From Anaerolineae bacterium (GTDB lineage: Bacteria; Chloroflexota; Anaerolineae; Aggregatilineales; Aggregatilineaceae): a DNA stretch of 44,774 nucleotides. Within the stretch, counting starts at the first letter, position 1. Every line of letters starts with the position of its first letter. Made by a program: the position numbers and the translations under genes. A model generated the notes under the pieces. It did no database searches, was not told the DNA's origin, and saw only the letters and a list, made by a program, of their open reading frames with translations. This document shows positions 23,226 through 30,894 of this stretch, piece after piece. The stretch spans positions 1 to 44,774 of the forward strand of contig JAFGHR010000023.1 of NCBI GenBank assembly GCA_016930015.1, given 5' to 3'.

Positions 23226-26015
23226 ATGAACTATTCGATGTTTCAAAAAATTCTGGGGGATATCCGCACGCGCAAAGGGCGTACAGCGCTGGTATCCATC
23301 AGCATTTTTATCGGCGTGTTGGGCGTTGTGACCCTGATCACGGCAGGCGATTTGCTGGTGAAACAGCTAAAAGCGGATATCCAGCAGGATGCGCTGCCGA
23401 TGGTCCAGGCATACATAACCATCCCCGGCGATGCACCCGCGAACCTGGACGATGCGCGTTACCTGGATTCAATTCGCACGCTGCCGAATGTGGACGTGGT
23501 CGAAGGACAGGCGAATTACCCGTTTTTCTGGAAAATGCCTGACGAAGGGCGATTCCGTGAATCGCGTATACAAGCCTTTTATGGTCCGTTCGACGACGTG
23601 CAGATGATGCCAGCGCGGCTTGTTAAGGGCAAATACCCGGAAACCGGCAACAACGAAATCGCTGTCGAACAGCGCATGGCCGACGCCTTTGATCTGAAAA
23701 TTGGCGATCAGATCGACATTCGTATCCTGAGCAAAACCGAAGATCTGCTAACCGAGCAGTGGACGGTAGTGGGTATTTTGTTCCACCCCTACAGCCAACT
23801 GCCAGATGAAACCATGTTCGCGACATATGATGATGCGAGCCATCTCGGCGGTTTTTCAGGGCTGAGTGTGTTCGTTGTACGTTACGATAGTTTCGCGCTG
23901 GCGGAAGCGTCTCAAGATGCGTTAAGTAGCGTCATCACCGAACAAACGCCGTACATTGTTGTGTTCAGCTTTTTAGAAGACCCTGCTAAAAATTCCGCCA
24001 TCGAAGGCACAGAACAGTATGCCAGTATACTGGCAGCGCTGGCGGTAGTCGCCATGCTCGTATCGGGTTTTCTGGTTGTGAATGTCGTGAACAACATTGT
24101 CGTTGAGCAAAAACGGCAGATCGGCGTGCTCAAATCACTTGGTGCGCGGCGGCGAGAAACGTTTATCATGTATGCAGGGATCGCGCTCACATACGGCATA
24201 CTGGGCATGATCCCCGGTGTGCTGTTGGGGATTCCCGCCGGGTACAAAATGGCCGTGATCATCGGCAACTTTGCCAATACATTGATCGATGATTTTGCGG
24301 TTTCGCCACCGGCGATCATCCTCGGTGTCGTGTTGGGATTGGCTGTGCCGGTGTTCTCGGCTGTGCTTCCGGTGTATAACGGTACCCGCGTGACGATCCT
24401 GGAAGCGATGACCGATCTGGGGATTTCCGGCGGTTACAAAGTGGGACTGATCGCGCGTTTTATCCGTGTGCTGCCGCTGCCGGTGAACATCAAACAGTCA
24501 CTGAGCAACATCAACCAGAAAAAATGGCGGTTGGCGCTGACAGTCCTGACGCTGACACTGGCTATAACCGCGTTTATGGGCGTATCGGCAGTGTTTATAC
24601 GCATCAACGACGTGCTTCAAGATATCCTGGATACGTTTGGTTTTGAAGTCCAGGTTCAGCCCACGCAAAGCCAAAGCTTCGAAGAAGTGGAAACCCTGCT
24701 GATGGAAAACATCGACGGGATCGAAAGGGTTTTTCCCGGCACGGCGATCGCCATACAGCTTGAAGGTTATGTGTCGGCGTTTACCAACACCAGCCAACTG
24801 CTGCTCACTGGCATCGACACCGAGGCCGAACTGCTCGAACTTGATCTCACAGAGGGCACAGCCTGGCGAGAGGATTCGAGCCGCCACGGGATTGTGCTGA
24901 CCACTGAAGTCGCCAATCAGGTTGGTAAAAGTGTCGGTGACATGGTAACTATTGTCGCTGGCGGCAAAGAACTTGAGCTAGAGATCATCGGCATTACGAA
25001 CTTTCCCTTTGACATCGCGTTTATTCCGTGGCGTGATCTGGCCCGGTTTGCCGGGTATACCAGGGGGGCGCCGATTCCAAACGAGTACTTCACCGGCGTT
25101 AACCTCGATGGCTACACCGGGGCGTTGGAAAACGGCCAGGTGACGGCCTGGGGCATTGACGAACAGGTGATGCAGTTGGTCGAGTTTATCGACTTTACCA
25201 TGACCGCGCCTGAAATACCGAGTGTGATGATCTCCCAGGCATTGGCCGACAGCAGCGGTTACGCCGTCGGTGACGACGTGACGCTGACCATTGGTGTTCG
25301 CTCGGAAACGTATCGCGTCGCCGCCATCTTCTCGCCGCGTCCAGAGGTCGCGGACATGGCCGCACAGACTGGTGTTGACCTGACTGGCGAGGTAATCGCG
25401 TTCGAGTGGACAACCCTCGCCACGCTCGAAGACGTGAACCTGGATGGCGAACCTACGCCGAACGTATTTTTGATCGTCGCCGAAAACCCGGATATGAGCG
25501 CGCGTGAAGTGGACCGTATGATCGAAGACATCAACGATCTGCTGGTGGCAAACGGCATCACCTCATCGTTTACGAACATGGTCGAAATCGCCGATCAGGC
25601 CTCAGATGCGATTCTCAGTATTGGCATCATTCTCAACATGGCGTCATTGGTTATGGCGGCGGTCGGGGCCATCGGCCTGTTTACGACGCTGTCGATCAGT
25701 GTGTTTGAGCGCCAGAAAGAGATCGGTGTGATGCGTTCGGTCGGGGCTGGATCGTGGACGATCATCACCCAGTTTTTGGTCGAAGGGATACTGGTGGGCC
25801 TGATCGCCTGGATCATCGCTGCGCCGCTGAGTTATGGGCTGGCGTACCTGTTGACCAACCTGCTGCCGTTCGGTGAGTTTATCGAGTTCGCCTACCCGCC
25901 GGTTATGCTCCCGGCAGGGCTGATCGGTATCATGGTGATCGCGACGATATCCAGCATCTGGCCATCGGTGGCGGCGTCGCGCCGGACGGTTTCCGACATC
26001 CTGCGTTACCAGTAG
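23226..26015 (+). CDS. Large FtsX/MacB-type ABC transporter permease, two repeated units
   Basis: Inner-membrane permease of 929 residues built as two repeats. Unit 1 has an anchor helix at about 22-42, a periplasmic MacB-like domain to about 260, then three helices near 265-291, 321-346 and 363-385. Unit 2 repeats this with an anchor at 434-458, a second periplasmic domain, and helices near 794-828, 845-875 and 893-918. Conserved loop motifs after the first helix of each triplet (RQIGVLKSLGARRRETF and KEIGVMRSVGAGSWTI) are the coupling-helix type of this family. The ATG at 23226 was chosen because AAAGGA lies eight bases upstream. No ATPase gene adjoins it on this strand. The nearest is at 29213-29917, which could serve both permeases. 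Such permeases act on lipoproteins, lipids or mechanical signalling rather than classical import; the cargo is unknown. Confidence 0.92.
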   Translation: MNYSMFQKILGDIRTRKGRTALVSISIFIGVLGVVTLITAGDLLVKQLKADIQQDALPMVQAYITIPGDAPANLDDARYLDSIRTLPNVDVVEGQANYPFFWKMPDEGRFRESRIQAFYGPFDDVQMMPARLVKGKYPETGNNEIAVEQRMADAFDLKIGDQIDIRILSKTEDLLTEQWTVVGILFHPYSQLPDETMFATYDDASHLGGFSGLSVFVVRYDSFALAEASQDALSSVITEQTPYIVVFSFLEDPAKNSAIEGTEQYASILAALAVVAMLVSGFLVVNVVNNIVVEQKRQIGVLKSLGARRRETFIMYAGIALTYGILGMIPGVLLGIPAGYKMAVIIGNFANTLIDDFAVSPPAIILGVVLGLAVPVFSAVLPVYNGTRVTILEAMTDLGISGGYKVGLIARFIRVLPLPVNIKQSLSNINQKKWRLALTVLTLTLAITAFMGVSAVFIRINDVLQDILDTFGFEVQVQPTQSQSFEEVETLLMENIDGIERVFPGTAIAIQLEGYVSAFTNTSQLLLTGIDTEAELLELDLTEGTAWREDSSRHGIVLTTEVANQVGKSVGDMVTIVAGGKELELEIIGITNFPFDIAFIPWRDLARFAGYTRGAPIPNEYFTGVNLDGYTGALENGQVTAWGIDEQVMQLVEFIDFTMTAPEIPSVMISQALADSSGYAVGDDVTLTIGVRSETYRVAAIFSPRPEVADMAAQTGVDLTGEVIAFEWTTLATLEDVNLDGEPTPNVFLIVAENPDMSAREVDRMIEDINDLLVANGITSSFTNMVEIADQASDAILSIGIILNMASLVMAAVGAIGLFTTLSISVFERQKEIGVMRSVGAGSWTIITQFLVEGILVGLIAWIIAAPLSYGLAYLLTNLLPFGEFIEFAYPPVMLPAGLIGIMVIATISSIWPSVAASRRTVSDILRYQ

Positions 26016-26034
26016 CGGTGTTGGCTGTATATAT

Positions 26035-26111
26035 AACTCACATTCCGCACTTGAAAAACAAGATTCGGAATAAATGTCATTTTGGCACCAAACTGGTGCG
26101 GAATGAGAGTT
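26035..26111. repeat. Inverted repeat in the leader of the small lipoprotein gene
   Basis: AACTCACATTCCGCAC (26035-26050) is the reverse complement of GTGCGGAATGAGAGTT (26096-26111) at 15 of 16 positions. Two smaller hairpins use the same bases: ATTCCG with CGGAAT plus CTTG with CAAG (26042-26071), and GCACCA with TGGTGC (26085-26099). The long helix and the two hairpins exclude each other. It lies 20 bases after the permease stop and 62 before the lipoprotein ATG. Confidence 0.7.
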
Positions 26112-26172
26112 GGGAACACAAACCGCCCATCAGGCGTCATAAATAATGCGACCGAATCAGAAAGGCTGTTTT

Positions 26173-26712
26173 ATGACCAAAATCCGGTGGATTACCCTGC
26201 TAACCTTGAGTGTATTTTTGTCTGGCTGTGGGCTTCTGGAAAACCTCCCAATTGCTCATCTCGATGCAAAACCTACCAGCACGCCAATCCCGCTGGAGAC
26301 AGAACCCCCATCACTCACCATACTGCACGGACAGGTTGCCTCCCCTATGAATAGGGGGAGCTTTTGTTGGGGGACCACGGAAGCGGGCAGTATCTGCGCC
26401 GATGTCGCCGTCTTCCCGCCCACCTATACGGCGGACATGTACACTCCGGTGATTGGCAATACGGTTGATCTGTTCTTTGACGCACCGTTTCCCGATACGG
26501 TGACCGCTACTTTGTATCCGGAAAACAACCTGACGACCCACGTTCCCGACAGCATGGTGGAGGTGACTCTGGACGAAAACGGCAAGGTTCTGGTGACAGT
26601 TCCCGACGGCGTGAACGGCAATTACGCGCTGATAATTTTCGCTACCTGGACAGAAGAAGATATGCCGCACGGCGATGCGCTCTACGCCACACCCATCTGC
26701 TTCGACGCATGA
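26173..26712 (+). CDS. Small unrecognised lipoprotein
   Basis: Lipid-anchored protein of 179 residues with no named family. The signal peptide ends in a lipobox (FLSGC, Cys19). A Thr/Pro tether follows (KPTSTPIPLETEPPSL). The mature part is mainly beta: SPMNRGSFCWGTTEAGSICA, then NTVDLFFDAPFPDTVTATLYP, and a final NGNYALIIFATWTEED. Three Cys after the lipobox (in FCWG, SICA and PICFD) could form disulfides outside the cell. The ATG at 26173 has AAAGG seven bases upstream; an earlier in-frame start at 26146 would precede the signal peptide and was rejected. By eye it is more AT-rich than the neighbouring permease genes. It is bounded by repeats at 26035 and 26729 and ends at a strong terminator. 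Confidence 0.85.
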   Translation: MTKIRWITLLTLSVFLSGCGLLENLPIAHLDAKPTSTPIPLETEPPSLTILHGQVASPMNRGSFCWGTTEAGSICADVAVFPPTYTADMYTPVIGNTVDLFFDAPFPDTVTATLYPENNLTTHVPDSMVEVTLDENGKVLVTVPDGVNGNYALIIFATWTEEDMPHGDALYATPICFDA

Positions 26713-26728
26713 GCTTGCTTGTCTTGGA

Positions 26729-26742
26729 TGCGGAATGTGGGT
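26729..26742 (+). repeat. Third copy of the TGCGGAATG repeat, downstream of the lipoprotein
   Basis: TGCGGAATGTGGGT here is the reverse complement of ACTCACATTCCGCA at 26036-26049 at 13 of 14 positions. The two copies bracket the lipoprotein gene in inverted orientation. An ATA triplet stands outside both ends, but the flank is low-complexity, so it is weak evidence for a target duplication. Confidence 0.55.
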
Positions 26743-26756
26743 ATAACGCACAAAAC

Positions 26757-26793
26757 AGCGCCGGGGAACTACACACCGGCGCTCGTTTTTTTT
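26757..26793. terminator. Bidirectional intrinsic terminator
   Basis: AGCGCCGG (26757-26764) pairs with CCGGCGCT (26776-26783) and is followed by eight T on the plus strand. On the minus strand the same hairpin is followed by GTTTTG. It separates the lipoprotein gene from the convergent permease gene and can end both transcripts. Confidence 0.92.
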
Positions 26794-26820
26794 GAGATCA
26801 AGCTGTGTATGGTGTCGTGA

Positions 26821-29205
26821 TCAGAACGACTGCGATTTGCTGATCTGTCCCAAGTCGGTTTTTTGGACCGCGCGCAAACCGGGAATCTCGGCCAGGAAAA
26901 CCGTAGCAAGCAGCACCGCAATCCCGACCAAGTAGGAGGGCATAGTCAGGTAGCCGATGTAACCGAAAAAGTCGGTATTGTAGCGAAACAACAACCAGTA
27001 ACCGGCTTCGCGGCCCAACGGCACCCCGATCAAAACGCCGACCGTGACCATGATCAACAGTTCGAGCGTAACCGTGAGCGCGATTTCGCGCCGCGTTGAT
27101 CCCAGCGCACGCAGAATCGATAGTTCATCACGGCGCTCGCGCAGGCTGGCATTGACCGTGTTATACAGTAGCGCTATCGTCAGGATGACCCCGAAGCTGC
27201 CGAACAAAACGGTGTTGGCTGCAAAGTAGTTGAGGAAATGTTTCAGGTCTTTTTCCCACTGCTGGATGTTTTCGACCATGGCTACACCCGGCATCTGGGC
27301 CAGGGCATTTTGAACAGCCGGTATTGCCTCATCATTGGCGCGTACCAGGATCGTGTTTGCGACGGCGGTGCTGCCGGGTGCCCACGCCATAACCAGGCCT
27401 TGCGGCACAAAAACCGGGCTGCCGACCGTATACAATACGATCCCCTGAATCGTGACATCGTGCGCCTGCCCCAGCGCGCGGATGGTCAAGGTATCACCAA
27501 CCCCGACGCCCAGAATGCGCTGAATGTTATGTGATATCCAGACCCCGTCACTGTTTGAAAACGCGTCGTCTCCGTCCACGGTGGTCAGGTCAAAAAACGG
27601 TTCGTTTTCACTCAGCACAACCGCTATCGTGTCGAGCCGTTCTCCATCAGCATCTACCAGCGCAGCCGGACCGATCAACGCCGGTTGTGTTCCGGTTATG
27701 CCGTCGATTTGGTCCAGGTCCGCCCCGATGCTATCGGCGGGCAGGAGGCCGTTGTACGTCACCTGTAGATCAAACGCAGATGCGTCGTAATAATCACCGA
27801 AACAAACGGCCATCGTGTCCCACAGTGCCAGCGAAGAAAACACCATCATCGCGCCTGCGATCACGCCCAGGGCCGTGCTTGACGACCGTCCGGGCGCACG
27901 CAGCAGGTTGCGTATGGTCTGGCGCAGCACCAGCGGCAAAAAGCCCAGAGGTGTACGGCTGATAGCGTTCGGCGTTTTGGGCGTGGCCGGGCGCAGCGCG
28001 ATTCCTGGTGGCGTAGCGGACTGAACCCAGGCGGGATATGCCCCGGCGATGGTGGAGCTTACCAGCACGATTCCGTATCCCAGCAGGATGAACGGAATCT
28101 GCGGTATGTTTTTGTAACCCGGCAGCGTTCCGCCCACTATATAGTCCAGAAACGTGTTCATGAACCAGAACGAATTCAGGTAGCCCAATATGCTGCCCAC
28201 GAATCCGCCGGTCAGGCCGATAATGAACCCAAACGCCAGGTAATGTGTGACCAGTTCACGCCGGGTGATGCCCATCGCTCGCATGGTCCCGATGCGCTGC
28301 CGTTCCGATTCGACCATACGCGCCAGCAGAATGCCGGTGATCACAGCCGCGCCGGTTAGAAACAACCCGGAGAAAAACGCCATCGCCGGGAAGTTACCGT
28401 TGATGTTGGCATCGATCACACCGCCGCTGGCGGTTTCGAGCCGTGAATAAATCACGGCATCGGGATAATCCTCAAAGGCAGTCGTGAGCGCCAGGCGCAC
28501 GCGGTCGTCGCGTTCGGCGTCTTTGTTTTCTGATGCGCCTTCCAGGCGAACCACGATATCGTTGTATTCACCGGGCTGCCCGGCCAGCTCGGCCAGGTCG
28601 CTGTATGGCATCCAGGCCACGCCAAACGTCGATGGAGTGGGAAAGGTGACAAGGCGATTGCGCCCGGCCACCAGGTATTCAGGGTTAAACACCAACCCCG
28701 CGATACGCAGTTCGACCGTCGTCTGGTCTGCCAATGTGACGCGCAGTGTGTCGCCGGGTTTGAGGTCGTGATAGTTGGCGAAGGATTCCAACAGCAGCAG
28801 GTCGCCGCTGTTGCGCAGATCATGACCTTCTATCAGTTCGTTGCGGTTGACGCCGGACTCGCGCTCGTCAGGAACCGAAATCAGGCGCAGGATGATCGCG
28901 TGTTCTGTGACAGACATGGGCTGAAGGCTGCTCTCGACAACCAGGCGCGGCTCGGCGCTTTCAACGCCGGGAATAGCCCTCACGGCTTGCAGCGTATCCT
29001 CTGACGGCGAGTCAACCTGAACCTGAAAATCCATATACTCAAGCCGGTCATAGGTGCGGAACACCGAGTCCAACAGATTCACGGCAGCGGGATACATCGC
29101 CCCAAAGAAGGTGGTGCCCAATGTGACCATCAACCACACCGCCAGAAATTGGCCGCGATTGGCGCGTAGATCACCGATCGTTTTGCGTCTTAGGCTTTTT
29201 AACAT
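26821..29205 (-). CDS. FtsX/MacB-type ABC transporter permease, two repeated units
   Basis: Inner-membrane permease of 794 residues with the same two-unit plan as the product at 23226, but shorter. It has an anchor helix at about 18-42, a periplasmic domain to about 260, three helices to about 400, a second anchor near 440-462, a second periplasmic domain, and three final helices near 680-785. The coupling motifs are ERQRIGTMRAMGITRREL and RRDELSILRALGSTRREI. The start was set to the ATG at 29205, with GGTAGG upstream, 7 bp after the ATPase stop; an in-frame start at 29238 would overlap the ATPase gene. With that ATPase it forms a complete exporter operon. A PadR regulator is divergent from the pair. 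The cargo is unknown. Drug-stress or membrane-stress export are the usual roles of PadR-linked systems. Confidence 0.93.
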   Translation of the reverse strand: MLKSLRRKTIGDLRANRGQFLAVWLMVTLGTTFFGAMYPAAVNLLDSVFRTYDRLEYMDFQVQVDSPSEDTLQAVRAIPGVESAEPRLVVESSLQPMSVTEHAIILRLISVPDERESGVNRNELIEGHDLRNSGDLLLLESFANYHDLKPGDTLRVTLADQTTVELRIAGLVFNPEYLVAGRNRLVTFPTPSTFGVAWMPYSDLAELAGQPGEYNDIVVRLEGASENKDAERDDRVRLALTTAFEDYPDAVIYSRLETASGGVIDANINGNFPAMAFFSGLFLTGAAVITGILLARMVESERQRIGTMRAMGITRRELVTHYLAFGFIIGLTGGFVGSILGYLNSFWFMNTFLDYIVGGTLPGYKNIPQIPFILLGYGIVLVSSTIAGAYPAWVQSATPPGIALRPATPKTPNAISRTPLGFLPLVLRQTIRNLLRAPGRSSSTALGVIAGAMMVFSSLALWDTMAVCFGDYYDASAFDLQVTYNGLLPADSIGADLDQIDGITGTQPALIGPAALVDADGERLDTIAVVLSENEPFFDLTTVDGDDAFSNSDGVWISHNIQRILGVGVGDTLTIRALGQAHDVTIQGIVLYTVGSPVFVPQGLVMAWAPGSTAVANTILVRANDEAIPAVQNALAQMPGVAMVENIQQWEKDLKHFLNYFAANTVLFGSFGVILTIALLYNTVNASLRERRDELSILRALGSTRREIALTVTLELLIMVTVGVLIGVPLGREAGYWLLFRYNTDFFGYIGYLTMPSYLVGIAVLLATVFLAEIPGLRAVQKTDLGQISKSQSF

Positions 29206-29212
29206 GGCGTGC

Positions 29213-29917
29213 CTACCAATCGATCTCTTCAGGCTCAAACGGGGAATCGTTTTGGATGATATTCTGAACCTTGCCGCTGCCCATACGGATCACACGGTCG
29301 GCGATTCCGGCGATGGCTGAATTATGCGTGACCAGCACAAATGTCTGTTGGGTTTCGCGGTTCAGGTCGCGCATGACGCGTAATACGTCGATGCCGGTTG
29401 CAACATCCATACTGCCGGTTGGCTCATCGGCCAGGATGAGCGCCGGATTTTTAGCCAACGCCCGCGCAATGGCGACCCGCTGCTGCTGCCCGCCGGAAAG
29501 CTGGCCCGGATAGTGATCCATGCGGTCGCCTAACCCGACGCGTTCCAACATGTCCACCGGGTTGTATGCCCGCCTGTTGCTCATTTCGGCAGACAGTGAC
29601 ACATTTTCGAGCGCGGTCAGCGTTGGCAGCAGGTTAAAAAACTGGAAGATGAAACCGACTTGATGCCGCCGGTAGGTGGTCAGTTTGTTTTCTGACATCG
29701 CGCTGATGGACTCGTCGCCGTTCAGGATTTCGCCGCCATCCGCGGATTCTAACCCGCCCAGGATATTCAACAGCGTGGTTTTACCGCTGCCGCTGGGGCC
29801 AAGCACTACTGCAAAGTCGCCCGGTTCGATTTGTAGCGATACCCCATCCAGGGCGGTGATGATATTGTTTCCCATCCGGTAAGTTTTTCGCACGTCACGC
29901 ATACTGATCTGGCTCAT
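29213..29917 (-). CDS. ABC transporter ATP-binding protein of the MacB/LolD type
   Basis: Cytoplasmic ATPase subunit of 234 residues. It has Walker A GPSGSGKT at 40-47, a Q-loop in FIFQFFNLLPTLTALENV, signature LSGGQQQR at 140-147, Walker B ILADEPTG with catalytic Glu165, and switch His in VLVTHN. The FNLLPTLTALENV stretch and the short length are typical of the LolD/MacB/FtsE group, which works with FtsX-like permeases by mechanical coupling rather than by transport through the membrane. The ATG has GGGGGAAG upstream. The permease gene follows by 7 bp. It is the only ATPase in the window, so it may also serve the permease at 23226. Two palindromes upstream suggest control by the divergent PadR protein. 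Confidence 0.96.
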   Translation of the reverse strand: MSQISMRDVRKTYRMGNNIITALDGVSLQIEPGDFAVVLGPSGSGKTTLLNILGGLESADGGEILNGDESISAMSENKLTTYRRHQVGFIFQFFNLLPTLTALENVSLSAEMSNRRAYNPVDMLERVGLGDRMDHYPGQLSGGQQQRVAIARALAKNPALILADEPTGSMDVATGIDVLRVMRDLNRETQQTFVLVTHNSAIAGIADRVIRMGSGKVQNIIQNDSPFEPEEIDW

Positions 29918-30004
29918 GAGGTCTTCCCCCGATCATGTTCTATAGTCACACTGCCCGGCGATCTGTTCTGATATAATTCAGGGTTGAATAATACGCTTCT
30001 GCAT

Positions 30005-30019
30005 ATTACGAATCGTAAT
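30005..30019. promoter_or_regulatory. Putative PadR operator 1
   Basis: ATTACGA and TCGTAAT form a perfect seven-base palindrome around one A. It lies 87 bases upstream of the ATPase ATG. The second site at 30193 shares 13 of 15 bases, which points to a shared regulator. PadR is the obvious candidate. Confidence 0.6.
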
Positions 30020-30091
30020 TATGCTATCACGTTTCCGATTCGTGAGTCAAGAGGGTATCCTGCAACTAAACGCAGTAAACAGCAAACAACA

Positions 30092-30120
30092 CGGCCTTGT
30101 GGGTATGCAAGCCGGTTTTT
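30092..30120 (+). terminator. Orphan terminator-like hairpin
   Basis: CGGCCTTG (30092-30099) pairs with CAAGCCG (30108-30114) with one bulge and is followed by G and five T. No plus-strand gene lies directly upstream; it precedes the padR promoter. It could end a short RNA or be a relic. Confidence 0.4.
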
Positions 30121-30166
30121 AACCTGTTGAGTCTGATGTGTGATAATGTCGTCGCGCATAGATCGG

Positions 30167-30195
30167 TTGCCCTTATGCCGCATTTCTGATACAAT
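30167..30195 (+). promoter_or_regulatory. Promoter of padR
   Basis: TTGCCC (30167-30172), a 17-base spacer and TACAAT (30190-30195) lie 47 bases before the ATG. The second palindrome overlaps the end of the -10 box and the start region, where a repressor would block transcription. Confidence 0.7.
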
Positions 30196-30207
30196 ACGAA
30201 ACGTAAT
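30193..30207. promoter_or_regulatory. Putative PadR operator 2 (autoregulatory)
   Basis: AATACGAAACGTAAT differs from operator 1 at two of 15 positions and keeps the TACG and CGTA half sites. It overlaps the -10 box of padR, as expected for self-repression. Confidence 0.55.
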
Positions 30208-30241
30208 ATATCGTTGAGTTTTATTACGCTGCGAGGCGGGT

Positions 30242-30808
30242 ATGAGCACAACTCCCGACCGTGAACTGACCACACTGGAATGTATCGTCTTGGGACTGAT
30301 CAACGAGGAGCCGCAGTCAGGTTACAGCATTATCAGCACCCTGGAACAAGGTACGCACCGTTGGAGCGCAAGCCCCGGATCGATTTATCCGATTCTGAAG
30401 CGCCTGGAAAAACAGCAGTTGATCGTTGGCGAATTGGAGATGGTGTACGAGACTCGCCCGCGAAAAATGTATCATCTGATGCCAAGCGGTGAAACTGCGT
30501 TGGATATTTGGCTGACGAGTGAACTGCGCCCTAATGAAGTGTTGGACGAACGTGATCTGGTGTTGATCAAATTCCTGTTTATGGAAAAACGGCTGTCACC
30601 GGATGATATTTTCGCCTGGTTGGAAAGTTATGAGCAGCTTTTAGATACGTTCGATATTCAGCGACGTGTATTTTACGAGGTGATAGCGGGCGATGCGTCA
30701 CTCCACCAGCAGCTTATCCATGAAGTCACAATCATGGAATTGAACATGCAGCGTACCTGGGTCCAGTTAGCGCGCCGCCGGATTCAAGATAAACACGCTG
30801 CCGGATAA
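30242..30808 (+). CDS. PadR-family transcriptional regulator
   Basis: DNA-binding repressor of 188 residues. Residues 8-95 are the PadR winged helix (TTLECIVLGLINEEPQSGYS, then the recognition part SPGSIYPILKRLEKQQLI, and the wing with YETRPRKMYHL). Residues about 110-185 are the helical dimerisation part typical of the longer PadR group (Vir family). PadR proteins usually repress nearby exporter genes and their own gene, and release DNA on binding a small molecule. Here the gene is divergent from a permease-ATPase operon and has palindromes at both ends of the intergenic region, so control of that operon and of itself is likely. The ATG at 30242 has GAGGCGG upstream. The inducer cannot be read from sequence. 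Confidence 0.95.
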   Translation: MSTTPDRELTTLECIVLGLINEEPQSGYSIISTLEQGTHRWSASPGSIYPILKRLEKQQLIVGELEMVYETRPRKMYHLMPSGETALDIWLTSELRPNEVLDERDLVLIKFLFMEKRLSPDDIFAWLESYEQLLDTFDIQRRVFYEVIAGDASLHQQLIHEVTIMELNMQRTWVQLARRRIQDKHAAG

Positions 30809-30894
30809 CGCATTCCAGCGTTCTTGTCCAGTGTGATGATCGCCAGATCATGTACAATGAAAATTGCCGTGTGATATTGTTCCGAGAGGTCGCC

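Larger units (their letters stand above)
29918..30241. other. Intergenic control region between the ABC operon and padR
   Basis: These 324 bases hold no gene. They contain two related palindromes (30005-30019 and 30193-30207), a padR promoter (30167-30195), and a plus-strand hairpin followed by T residues (30092-30120) that matches no upstream gene. No convincing full promoter was found for the ATPase gene, though TATTAT stands at a fair position on the minus strand. Confidence 0.6.

Noticed and set aside
30824..30858. TTGTCC and TACAAT as a promoter for the secreted hydrolase
   Set aside because: The spacer is 23 bases, too long for a standard sigma-70 promoter; only the -10 and the nearby palindrome are of note.
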